A stretch of DNA of 64,000 nucleotides from Bilophila wadsworthia ATCC 49260 (lineage in GTDB: Bacteria; Desulfobacterota; Desulfovibrionia; Desulfovibrionales; Desulfovibrionaceae), in assembly GCF_000701705.1 (NCBI RefSeq), contig NZ_JNJP01000008.1:1-64000 (forward strand), in the 5' to 3' direction. The notes beneath the pieces were generated by a model. That model was not told where the DNA came from, did not search any database, and was given only the letters and a program-made list of their open reading frames with translations. The position numbers and the translations under genes are program-made. This document shows, in pieces, positions 7,177 through 14,981 of the stretch (positions are counted from its first letter, which is position 1; each line of letters starts with the position of its first letter).

Positions 7177-9324
7177 TTATTGGTTGACGGCGTAAAGCTG
7201 GTTCATGGCCTCAAAACCTGCGCGTTCTGCGCTGGTTCTGTACATTGATATCCAATTCAGCTCGTCGGCCGACAATGCCTCGCCGCTGATCGTGCGGGTC
7301 TGCAATGCCTCAAAAAGTGCATTGCGGGCCTGAGCGGACTGAGGCACCGTAAATTCGTTTTCGGCGACAAGCTCGATGGCTTGCGCACGGGCTTCCTCGG
7401 CCTGTTCCGGCGTCAGGGTCTGCATGGGCTTTTCGCCCGACGCCGCGCGCTGGGCTTCCATCAGATCAAACGTGACGTGTTCGATGACCTCCCGTGTCGG
7501 AACGGGGTTGTCGGCCACGAGCTTCTGCGCCCGCTCGGTGAGCATTTCGATGATGTCTTGCGCCATAGTGTCGAGATGGTTCTTTTTGGCGTCCTTTTTG
7601 ATTTGGGAAATGGCGTTGCGGACGGACTTCATGGCGTTGCGGGCGTCAACGGCGATCTGGCGTCGTTCTTCGGGAGCCATAGCGTCGACGCACTTCGCCC
7701 GGCAGACGAACAGGCCGTCAAGGTAGACATAGGCGTATTGCGGCCGTGCTTTGTCGAATCTGATTTCCGCATCCTGTTGTGCGACGTCAGGCCGCCCAAG
7801 TTCGGGAGCGATGTAGGTTCTTCCCCCGATTTCGATCCCTTCCTTTGTGACGCGGCGCGTGCCGATGACAGGCAAAAGCAGCACGTCGAGCGCCTGATGA
7901 TACTTCTCCGGGATGCGCCGGACGCCGTACGGATATTCAGAGAGCATCTGGTACGGCGTTTTTCCCCTCAAACCGCTATGCTGACGGTGCATGTAAACGG
8001 AATCCGTCCACTTGTCGCAAAACGCCTGCAATTCCTCCGGGCTCATGCCGATGGTGAGCGCTTCGGCTTCTTCGCCTTTCTTCGCCCGCTTCATGAGGCG
8101 CTTCGCAAAGTCTTCCTGATCCCGGATACGTTGCCTTGTGGCCACGTCATGCCCCACATAACAGGGCGCGATCGGCAACAGGTCATGGGAAAACGTGTGG
8201 AACACGCGCTCGATGGCCGGTTTCAGGTCCGGGCGGAACGGCGGCAAAATGTCGCAGGCTATCCCCAGATCCAAGAAAAGCCGCTGCATCTGCCGAGACG
8301 TAAACTCCTTCCCGTTGTCCGTTACAGCCGTTTCGGGAACGCCCCAGTCGAGAAGGCAATCCCGCGTGACGCAGGCGACTTGTTGCGACGTTGAGCGCTC
8401 GACAACCCGGAACTTCACGCGGCGGGTGTAGATTTCGATGACGCCGATGATTGCGTACCGCTTGTTGTCCGAAAGCATGACGTCCGACGGCGTGCCGTCG
8501 TATTCCCACCGCTGGTTGATCCCGGTCACAAAAGCGTAGAAATCGCCGAAGGAAGGCATCGTCTTGTTGCGCGCCTTGCCGGGAGCCGTGGCGGACAGGA
8601 ACAATGCGGGATTCCTCGCCTTCCAGTCCCGTATCCAGCATTGCAGGCGGCGCAGGGAGGGAAGTTCGAACGGCTCAAGCCCGTCTTCGATCCGCTGTTC
8701 GTTTACGTGCTCGAGCTTGTACCGCACGTTGCCCGCCTTCCCTTCCGGGTGCTCGCAGACCGCCGCAACGATGAGCGCCTTGACTTCCGGCTGGCCGTCG
8801 ATGCAGCCCTTGCCGCGCTTGCCCTTGCCGTAGTCGCCCGCGAGCCGCGCCGTGCCTTCCGTCTTGATCGCACGCTCCCAGTTGAGCAGGGTATTTTTGC
8901 TGACGTGCGGGATCGCTTCCCGAAGCCATGCCTCGGACTCGATCTCTCCGGCATTCCAGCGAACCGAAAAGGTTTCCATGCCACGCGTCTTCGGAAGCCC
9001 GGCGGTTTTAGTAAACATCCGGTACAGGAAGAAGAGCGCGGCCTTCGCCTCGGCGCGGGTCTTGCCGTTCCCGGCAAACCGGGACGGAAGCGACAGGGTA
9101 ACGGGGGCGGGAGCCTTGACCGGTACCGGCGTAAACAGGGCCACCTTGGCGGCGATGGCGAGGCGGGTGGATTCCGGCATTGATGCGACGAACCACTCGT
9201 TGCCGCCGCCGCGTCCGGCGCGGGGGCGGGATTGCCAGCCTTCACGCTTGGCACGACGAAGGACAGCCATCTTGCTTGTCCCCCAGAGAACTGCAATCTC
9301 CTGCGTCGTATAAATTTCCTTCAT
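7177..9324 (-). CDS. muA: MuA-like DDE transposase
   Basis: A 715-residue transposase. The N-terminus carries a Mu-type winged helix (TTQEIAVLWGTSKMAVLRRA). Helical end-binding domains follow. The RNase H-like core has D276 (WEYDG), D336 (VTDNGKEF) and E372 (PAIERVF), the expected DDE set. The C-terminal region (Mu transposase C) includes KTPYQMLSEYP and a final helical, B-interacting-type tail. It catalyses strand cutting and joining at phage ends. The start is the ATG at 9324; a GTG at 9333 sits better behind AGGTG and is a real alternative. The gene lies between the Ner-like gene and B. Confidence 0.95.
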   Translation of the reverse strand: MKEIYTTQEIAVLWGTSKMAVLRRAKREGWQSRPRAGRGGGNEWFVASMPESTRLAIAAKVALFTPVPVKAPAPVTLSLPSRFAGNGKTRAEAKAALFFLYRMFTKTAGLPKTRGMETFSVRWNAGEIESEAWLREAIPHVSKNTLLNWERAIKTEGTARLAGDYGKGKRGKGCIDGQPEVKALIVAAVCEHPEGKAGNVRYKLEHVNEQRIEDGLEPFELPSLRRLQCWIRDWKARNPALFLSATAPGKARNKTMPSFGDFYAFVTGINQRWEYDGTPSDVMLSDNKRYAIIGVIEIYTRRVKFRVVERSTSQQVACVTRDCLLDWGVPETAVTDNGKEFTSRQMQRLFLDLGIACDILPPFRPDLKPAIERVFHTFSHDLLPIAPCYVGHDVATRQRIRDQEDFAKRLMKRAKKGEEAEALTIGMSPEELQAFCDKWTDSVYMHRQHSGLRGKTPYQMLSEYPYGVRRIPEKYHQALDVLLLPVIGTRRVTKEGIEIGGRTYIAPELGRPDVAQQDAEIRFDKARPQYAYVYLDGLFVCRAKCVDAMAPEERRQIAVDARNAMKSVRNAISQIKKDAKKNHLDTMAQDIIEMLTERAQKLVADNPVPTREVIEHVTFDLMEAQRAASGEKPMQTLTPEQAEEARAQAIELVAENEFTVPQSAQARNALFEALQTRTISGEALSADELNWISMYRTSAERAGFEAMNQLYAVNQ

Positions 9325-9539
9325 CCCGTTCACGTCTTCACCTCTCAAAATTCGCCCCGGACTTGTGCCGTGCCGGGGAAACGTCCCGCGTAGGTTGGCG
9401 CGGTATCCGCCGTTGTGCAGGTTTTGCCGCCCCTGCATGGAAGAACTCGGGACGGCCTACACGGGCGCGGTAGCTGGATGACAAAAAAACTGTTTACGGA
9501 ACACCCGATCCTTCTTAAATGGCTAGGCGTAGTTGGGAT

Positions 9540-9818
9540 TCACGCCGCCGCCTCCTTCTCCGCCGCCTCAACGCGGCGGGGATCAAAAAGGTACTTTTCC
9601 GGGACGCCCGCCGAGCGGAGCGCGTCCAATACGCGGGCGCTGTGGTTCTTGCCGAGAATCGTGGCGGAGACGGACGCGCGGGAAATGCCGAGTTCATAGG
9701 CCACCACGGCCGCACTCATTCCGTTGCGTCTGAGCGCTTCATGGATGCGCATCGAGTAAAAGCAGCGCCGCTCGCTCAACTCCTTCCGGAGCGTCATGCC
9801 CTTGTCCGCCCAGTTCAT
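9540..9818 (-). CDS. Ner-like early regulator (HTH)
   Basis: A 92-residue helix-turn-helix protein (MSAAVVAYELGISRASVSATIL at about residues 34-55) with a short basic N-terminus and a helical tail. It is the first gene of the leftward early operon, just before transposase A, which is the position of Ner in Mu. Ner there represses the early and repressor promoters. GGGAGG precedes the ATG at 9818. It starts right at the edge of the operator-rich gap. About 215 bp without a gene separates it from transposase A. Confidence 0.75.
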   Translation of the reverse strand: MNWADKGMTLRKELSERRCFYSMRIHEALRRNGMSAAVVAYELGISRASVSATILGKNHSARVLDALRSAGVPEKYLFDPRRVEAAEKEAAA

Positions 9819-10086
9819 GTTTCCCTCCCGTTTTTTTGCGCGTATGCGCCACGCCTATGCAGGCATTGATCTTATGGAGCCGGGCGGATAGAGTTTGCTT
9901 GTAAACATTGCATGTAAACCGCCCGTACACCTTCTTTTATCCATATATGGATATAAAAGTCAACAGAAATGTTGTTACAGAATACAAATATGGATATTTG
10001 TATTATTATCAAATAATACAATAAGATATTACGTATGCGCGGTGTTACAGAACTCGTTACAGAACGAATGAGGAACTGTTACACCT
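9819..10086 (+). promoter_or_regulatory. Phage divergent early/repressor control region with stacked repeats
   Basis: A 268-bp AT-rich gap between the divergent Ner-like and repressor-like genes. It holds a perfect palindrome ATCCATATATGGAT (9939-9952), TACAAATATGGATATTTGTA (9983-10002, palindromic except the central GG), GTATTATT/AATAATAC arms (10000-10019), and GTTACA(G/C) repeats at 9974, 10044, 10056 and 10078. A TGTAAAC pair lies near 9900-9920. These are likely operators for the repressor and Ner-like proteins. Exact promoters were not resolved. Confidence 0.7.
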
Positions 10087-10539
10087 ATGGATACTCTTGG
10101 GAAGCGAATAAAGGCAGCACGTGGAAACATCACACAACAGGATATATCTATCCATATTGGGATAGCTCAAAACAGTCTAAGCAGGTACGAGCGGGGAGAA
10201 AAAACTCCAGATGCCAAATTTTTAGAGAATTTTTGTTCTTATCTAAATATTTCATCCGATTGGCTTATTTTTGGGCGCGGCCCTATGCGCCCGGGCGAAA
10301 AAATCCCGGAGCCTGAGCACCATCAACAGCCCGTAGCGTCATCCGGCGAATGTGCACGATGCGTCAAGTTAGAGGCAAAACTGGAGAAAATGGAGGAGCA
10401 GAGGGACGAACTGGCGGCTGAAAACCGTAACCTCTGGAAGGAAAACGGTGAATTACGAGAGAAATGCGCCCGGCTTGAGGAACGCATGGATAAACCGCTT
10501 GTTAGCCGTGGCACTGCTGAAATGGGCAACCTTGGATAG
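10087..10539 (+). CDS. XRE-type phage repressor-like protein with coiled-coil tail
   Basis: A 150-residue protein. Residues 1-60 form a cI/XRE helix-turn-helix (ITQQDISIHIGIAQNSLSRY ... EKTPDAKFLENFCSYLN). Residues 95-135 form a strong coiled coil (LEKMEEQRDELAAENRNLWK ...). There is no S24 peptidase domain, so it would not be cleaved by RecA-type induction. It is transcribed toward the phage end, opposite to the early operon, as the Mu repressor is. It probably maintains lysogeny by binding the adjacent repeats, which is an inference. Confidence 0.82.
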   Translation: MDTLGKRIKAARGNITQQDISIHIGIAQNSLSRYERGEKTPDAKFLENFCSYLNISSDWLIFGRGPMRPGEKIPEPEHHQQPVASSGECARCVKLEAKLEKMEEQRDELAAENRNLWKENGELREKCARLEERMDKPLVSRGTAEMGNLG

Positions 10540-10545
10540 ATAAAA

Positions 10546-10591
10546 AAATACCCCCGTTTTATGTCAGAATTGACATGCAACGGGGGTATTT
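10546..10591 (+). terminator. Strong terminator hairpin after the repressor gene
   Basis: Arms AAATACCCCCGTT and AACGGGGGTATTT pair perfectly (13 bp), enclosing a smaller hairpin ATGTCA/TGACAT. It lies 7 bp after the repressor stop and could act in both directions, insulating the phage end. Confidence 0.85.
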
Positions 10592-10636
10592 GCGTATACC
10601 AAAATTCTGTTTCGTTTCGGCGCAATTTGGAAAAAG

Positions 10637-10792
10637 CATCTGGCGCGACACAACCTAGACGCCGCGAACCGATTTTCCCACATTACCTCTACCTAAACCT
10701 CCTACTTCACATAACTACCATTCCCACTACTTCCCCCTAACTCCCATTATTTCCCAGTTTCCAAAATACCCAATACTATCTGGCATGGCACA
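10637..10792. other. Presumed phage left end with two transposase-site-like motifs
   Basis: Two copies of a motif, ATCTGGCGCGACACA (about 10638-10652) and ATCTGGCATGGCACA (about 10778-10792), share ATCTGGC and GCACA/GACACA. Read from the phage side the last begins TGTGCC, so the terminal TG (CA on this strand) is placed at 10792. Mu ends also carry several A-binding sites spaced over about 170 bp and end in TG/CA. The exact boundary and 5-bp target duplication (GTGAG would be the candidate at 10793-10797) need the right end, which is outside the window. Confidence 0.55.
10672..10756. repeat. 85-nt tract without any G between the two end motifs
   Basis: From 10672 to 10756 the plus strand has no G at all. 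It is a run of A, C and T such as CCTCCTACTTCACATAACTA. It lies exactly between the two transposase-site-like motifs. Such strand asymmetry is unlikely by chance in this GC-rich genome. Confidence 0.8.
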
Positions 10793-10842
10793 GTGAGCGC
10801 CTTTGGCTCCAAATCCCGCCTCGTCCAGAAACGGGGATGGAT

Positions 10843-10871
10843 TTGTTTTTATAATTCTACTGTGTTATAAT
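10843..10871 (+). promoter_or_regulatory. Promoter-like sequence outside the phage end
   Basis: TTGTTT (10843-10848), 17-bp spacer and TATAAT (10866-10871), with a TGT extended -10 element. No gene starts close downstream; the nearest is about 0.9 kb away. Confidence 0.4.
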
Positions 10872-11250
10872 TTTTTTTTGATTACGAATGCGCGGCACTC
10901 GGTTGCAGCGGATCGCGCATATGCCGGGCATTGGGGGGAAGGATTTCGCAGCTATTTTCCGTGGTATAAAATTGACATAATTTAAAAGATTATGCGATAA
11001 AATAGTGCCCTCCCCGCCTGTTGGCGGAGCGCAAGCACCGGCGGGCTCCGCCCGGCCCCGTATCCCAAACGGATGCCGGACAGAGTCTCCGTGCGGAACG
11101 GAGAACCGATCGCCCAAAAAACGGGGAACACGCCACAGGATTGCGGAGAAAAAACAAAATACAGCACGCCAGCCTCTCCCCCGCATGATTGCTCCCGTGC
11201 CCGCTCTCCCCGCCCGCTTCTCCCCGGCATTCGCCGCTGTGGTATCCCCA

Positions 11251-11272
11251 GCGGGGAAGGGGCCTTCCCCGC
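11251..11272 (+). terminator. Hairpin with short T-rich tail
   Basis: GCGGGGAAGG and CCTTCCCCGC pair perfectly over 10 bp and are followed by AATTTTAT. It is a candidate terminator for any transcript crossing the intergenic region. Confidence 0.45.
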
Positions 11273-11791
11273 AATTTTATAGCCATTCCATATGATTATG
11301 TGCAGATACCTTGCCCGCACCGGTCCTTTGTTCCGAAAACCGCGGCATCCGGAGGCGTTCCCCTCAGGCCCGGGGCCGCTTTCACGTCCATCCCCCACTT
11401 CGCCATAAAGCGGGGCAATTTATCATAATAAAGCGTTATTCCTCCCCAAACACTGATTGCAACGGGCCGAAATATCCTTTAGAAAAGGACAGGTCGCACC
11501 TCAGGAAAAGCGGCCAACCCCATCCGGCTGTCCGGTCCCGACGCCGCGTATCGAGCGGTTTCGGGAACTGACGCTACCCGCCGCCAGTTCCGCCGCACGG
11601 TTTTATCCCGGCTCCTCCGGGGTTCCCACCGCTCCGTCGTTTTCCCGATTTGGTTGTTGGGGAACTTCCCAACGTTAAGGCCTGAGGAACGCTTTTTCCT
11701 CCTTGAAAACGAGAGCATCACATTGAAGCGTCCCGCGAGCCCCGCCGAAAACGGCGCAGGGGCTGCGGGTTGCCCCCCGAGAGAGTTTCCC

Positions 11792-12583
11792 TTGAGAATC
11801 ACGATACCGTCTTTTTCTTCACTCCGGCCCGTTCTTCTGGCTGGGTTCCTCCTCGCGCTGCTGTTCGCGGGGTTCCCGCCCCGCAGCGGAGCCGAGGAAA
11901 TCCTCCGCATCGGCGTGGAAGACGATTATGCGCCCTTCTCCTTTCCCGCCGAGGGCACGCAGGCCGGATTCGACCCGGAGATCGCTGAGGCGTTGTGCAA
12001 GGCCATGCGCCGTTCCTGCACGGTCGAGCCCCTTGCTTTCGGCACGCTGCTCGAAAAAATGCGCCGGGGCGAGCTGGACATGATCGTTGCCGGGCTTGCC
12101 AAAAACGAACAACGGCTGGCGTATATGGATTTCACCAACAGCTACTACCACTCCCGTTCCATCTATCTGGGGCTTCCGGGCAGCGTGGCCGTCAGCGCCG
12201 AAGGCCTGAAAGGGAAACGCGTTGGCGTCCAGGATCATACGCAGCAGGAGAGCTTCCTCCGGAGTCACTGGGTCAACGTGGCTGAAATCATCCGTTTTCC
12301 TACCTATGGGCAACTGATCGACGCCTTCTGCGCCGGACAGCTGGACGCCATCCTCGTGGACGGTCTGTCCGGGTACGAATTCCTCCAGAGCGAGCGCGGC
12401 CAGCCTTTCGCCATACTGGATGATCCCCTCCCGCCCGACGAAGACCTCGCCTATGCCCACATCGGCGTCCGGAAAAACAATTCCGAACTGATCGAGGCGA
12501 TCAACGAAGCCATCGTCCATATCAAACTGAACGGCGAGTACGACCGCATCGTACGCAAATATTTCCCCTTCAGCATTTATTGA
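11792..12583 (+). CDS. Periplasmic amino-acid-type solute-binding protein
   Basis: A family 3 (SBP_bac_3) substrate-binding protein of about 263 residues. A signal peptide (hydrophobic run about residues 12-28) is followed by the typical ILRIGVEDDYAPFSFP start of the fold, then the second lobe (KGKRVGVQDHTQQESFL) and the C-terminal KLNGEYDRIVRKYFP. It binds a small polar ligand in the periplasm. The start is proposed at TTG 11792 after GAGAGAG, which gives a normal signal peptide; the frame is open upstream to TTG 11654. No ABC permease or ATPase follows. The next gene, a diguanylate cyclase, overlaps its end, so it may serve signalling instead of transport. Confidence 0.85.
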   Translation: MRITIPSFSSLRPVLLAGFLLALLFAGFPPRSGAEEILRIGVEDDYAPFSFPAEGTQAGFDPEIAEALCKAMRRSCTVEPLAFGTLLEKMRRGELDMIVAGLAKNEQRLAYMDFTNSYYHSRSIYLGLPGSVAVSAEGLKGKRVGVQDHTQQESFLRSHWVNVAEIIRFPTYGQLIDAFCAGQLDAILVDGLSGYEFLQSERGQPFAILDDPLPPDEDLAYAHIGVRKNNSELIEAINEAIVHIKLNGEYDRIVRKYFPFSIY

Positions 12584-12591
12584 GCGCGTTC

Positions 12592-14199
12592 ATGTACTGC
12601 AAGCCTTCCCGAAACGCGGAGCCGAAGCGGAAACGACAACTCGGCATCAACCTTTTCCCCGTGCTCGTCTCAGTGCCCCTGCTGGCGCTGCTGGCCTTCG
12701 TCTCTTTTATCTTCACCAATGACCTTCAACGGATCAAAAATCTGGCGCTCTCCACCAGCAACAGCCATCTGCCGCAGATCCTTGCCAAGCAGCAGATGCT
12801 CCTCAACGTCGAAAACATGCGCCGCAACATCGCGCTGGTGTACAGCGCGTCCGACCCCACCATCAGCCGGAACGCGGGCATCACCGCCCAGGCGCTGATC
12901 GCGGAATCGGTCTTTGAGGAGACGTCGGTGGACTTCTCCAGCAAAATGGATGAGATCAGGCCGCAACTCCTCCGTCTCATTGAGCTGAGGCAGCAGAGCT
13001 ATCTGGCCGAGGATCGGCTCCATCATGCGGAAATCTTTTTTTCGAACGTGCTCGGGCGGCTGCTTATGCGGGCGGGGATGGAATACAGCTATCCCCTCAG
13101 GCACAGTGCGCGGCACCTGGACAAGGATTTCTCCAGAAACACGGCCAACAAGCAGGGCCTGCAGGAAAGCCTGCGCCCGCTGATGGACATGTGCGCCAAG
13201 GCGGAACAGGCCGAACCCCCTGAACGGACGCTGCTCAAGGACTGCGGGGAATTCCGGACGAACTGGGACGGCATCGTGTCCAATTGGACGCAGCTCGCGA
13301 GAGGCCACGTGGAAGCCAAACAGCTCTGGAACACCCTCGACGGCAAACTGCGCGAGCTCAGCGACGCCGTTTCGACCCACGAGGCCGAATGGATTTACCG
13401 GAGCATGTCCCACATCAACGAGGAAGTTTCACGCATCAAGGAACTGTTCCCGATCATGGGGACCGCGTTGCTCGCGGGGCTGCTGGCCACGCTGCTGCTC
13501 ATCCACCTTCAGATCCTCCGCCCCCTGTCCCTGCTCTCTCAGGCGCTGCGGACCATCCGTTCCGGGCACTCCATCTCGGAACTTCCCCGGGTACGCATCC
13601 GGGAATTGCAGGACGTACTCGACGTTTTGCCCGACATCAGCCGCCATATGGACGAACTGAACACCCGTTCCGGCCAGCTCGCGCAGGAACGGGACCAGTA
13701 TGCTGACCTCAGCTTCCGGGATGCGCTGACCGGCGTATACAACCGCCGGGCGCTTGAGGAAACGATGGAGCGCATCCCGGCGCGCACGCCGCTCGCCCTG
13801 CTGATGCTCGACCTCGACTTCTTCAAGAACTACAATGACCGGTTCGGGCATCAGGCCGGGGACGCCGCCCTGAAAGCCGTGGCGCAGGCCACGCAAAAAG
13901 CGCTCCTGCGGGATTCGGACAGGATATTCCGGTACGGCGGCGAAGAATTCACCATCATTCTGGCCGGGGCCGGACAGTATTCGGCCATGACCGTGGCACA
14001 GCGCATCTTGGAAGAAGTGGCCGCACTGGACCTTGTCCATCCCGATTCCCGGACGGGCAAGCTGACGGTCAGCATCGGCATTGCGCACCGCTCGTTCGGG
14101 GAAGATGCGGACATCTGCGAAGTGCTGACCCATGCGGATCAGGCGCTGTATGAAGCCAAGACGTCCGGCAGAAACCGGATCGTCCTTTTCGAGGGATAA
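12592..14199 (+). CDS. Membrane diguanylate cyclase (GGDEF)
   Basis: A protein of about 535 residues. It has a TM segment near residues 20-42, a large helical periplasmic sensor region, a second TM at about 287-310, then a HAMP-like linker and a C-terminal GGDEF domain. The active loop is GGEEF, DALTGVYNRRAL is intact, and an inhibitory RxxD site (RDSD) lies five residues before GGEEF. It should make cyclic di-GMP from two GTP and be product-inhibited. The ATG at 12592 is preferred; a TTG at 12580 overlaps the preceding stop. Pairing with a solute-binding protein suggests ligand control of its activity. Confidence 0.9.
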   Translation: MYCKPSRNAEPKRKRQLGINLFPVLVSVPLLALLAFVSFIFTNDLQRIKNLALSTSNSHLPQILAKQQMLLNVENMRRNIALVYSASDPTISRNAGITAQALIAESVFEETSVDFSSKMDEIRPQLLRLIELRQQSYLAEDRLHHAEIFFSNVLGRLLMRAGMEYSYPLRHSARHLDKDFSRNTANKQGLQESLRPLMDMCAKAEQAEPPERTLLKDCGEFRTNWDGIVSNWTQLARGHVEAKQLWNTLDGKLRELSDAVSTHEAEWIYRSMSHINEEVSRIKELFPIMGTALLAGLLATLLLIHLQILRPLSLLSQALRTIRSGHSISELPRVRIRELQDVLDVLPDISRHMDELNTRSGQLAQERDQYADLSFRDALTGVYNRRALEETMERIPARTPLALLMLDLDFFKNYNDRFGHQAGDAALKAVAQATQKALLRDSDRIFRYGGEEFTIILAGAGQYSAMTVAQRILEEVAALDLVHPDSRTGKLTVSIGIAHRSFGEDADICEVLTHADQALYEAKTSGRNRIVLFEG

Positions 14200-14248
14200 G
14201 CCCCTTCCGGCCAGGCTCCGCCTTCAGGCGTGCTCCGGAACGGCGGAG

Positions 14249-14578
14249 CTATTGGGCGTCAAAATCGGCCCCGCCCGTGCGCACGGTTTCGGAAGGCTCC
14301 ATCGCTTCCTTGAGGTCTTTGGACACCTTGAGCTTGATCGTCTTGCGCGGGGGAATGGGCACCGGCTGCCCCGTGTGGGGATTGCGCCCCAGACGGGCCG
14401 CGGTTTCCGTCACGGCCAGCGTCCCGATGCCCGGCAGGATCACCGACGTATCTTCAAGCAATTGCCGCCGGACGTACCGCATAACCACGAGCATAACCCG
14501 TTCGGCTTCCACAGGGCTCACTTCCAGAGCCTTCGCTATGTGTTGGACAAGATCTTTTTTGGTCGATTTGGAAGCCAT
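14249..14578 (-). CDS. HU/IHF-family nucleoid protein
   Basis: A 109-residue HU/IHF protein starting MASKSTKKDLVQHIAKALE. The DNA-arm signature GRNPHTGQPVPIPPRKTIKLK is intact, and a short acidic tail (PSETVRTGGADFDAQ) extends past the usual end. It bends DNA non-specifically or at loose sites. AAGGTG precedes the ATG at 14578. It lies just beside the 13-bp repeat array and the ParA operon. Whether it takes part in that system is open. Confidence 0.88.
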   Translation of the reverse strand: MASKSTKKDLVQHIAKALEVSPVEAERVMLVVMRYVRRQLLEDTSVILPGIGTLAVTETAARLGRNPHTGQPVPIPPRKTIKLKVSKDLKEAMEPSETVRTGGADFDAQ

Positions 14579-14655
14579 TCGCAGCAGCACCTTCTGTCTT
14601 GAATCGTTGGGGAGAGAAAGAGTTTTTCTTTCTCTCTTTCTATAGGCGAAAGGAA

Positions 14656-14976
14656 TGTCCGATCAGATTATCCGATCAAAATGGACGATCAAGTTGTCCC
14701 TTCACGAGAGTCTACACTGTTTTTACAGCCTTTTTTTCCTGTCAGAGTGTCCGGGACATCGCCAAGAAGACTGTCCGGCGTGTGCGGCCATTCTGTCCTG
14801 ACTCACAGGCCGCTCACAACATCCTCGGACGGATTGGGTGTCCAACATGTCCGGACATCCTGCCCTGACACGCTGTCCGGGCCTTCCGGACGGGCTGCCT
14901 GTCCATGCGCAACCGCACGCATCCCGGACGGACAGATTATCCGCCCAAAATGTCCACACAGAATGGACATACAGAA
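14656..14976. repeat. 13-bp degenerate repeat cluster A
   Basis: Tandem units of 13 bp, each starting with GGAC or GTCC one base in. Examples are TGTCCGATCAGAT (14656), TATCCGATCAAAA (14669), TGGACGATCAAGT (14682), TGTCCGGACATCC (14848), TGTCCATGCGCAA (14900), CGGACGGACAGAT (14925), TGTCCACACAGAA (14951) and TGGACATACAGAA (14964). Units in both orientations keep the same 13-bp phase. The array runs up to the stop of the ParA-partner gene. Confidence 0.85.
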
Positions 14977-14981
14977 TAGCC

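Larger units (their letters stand above)
1..10792 (-). mobile_element. Mu-like transposable prophage (left-end/early half, cut by the window edge)
   Basis: Gene order on the minus strand follows phage Mu: end sites, repressor-like gene on the opposite strand, operator gap, Ner-like gene, DDE transposase A, AAA ATPase B, a run of small early genes, Gam, HU, GemA/gp16, Mor-family activator, holin, lysozyme, spanins and a DUF2730-like gene. Most genes overlap by 1-30 bp or are separated by a few bases and carry clear GGAGG-type ribosome sites. Morphogenesis genes and the right end lie outside the window to the left. The outer boundary is inferred from a transposase-site-like motif ending at 10792. 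Confidence 0.93.
10793..11791. other. About 1 kb without a convincing gene
   Basis: Only short open frames with no ribosome sites or recognisable products are present on either strand. It holds a promoter-like element near 10843-10871, further AT-rich -35/-10-like sequences near 10974-11005, and a terminator-like hairpin at 11251-11272. A small RNA is possible but not supported by anything specific. Confidence 0.5.

Noticed and set aside
11479..11910. 143-residue minus-strand frame over the solute-binding protein start
   Set aside because: Arg/Ser-rich with no motif and antisense to the signal-peptide region.
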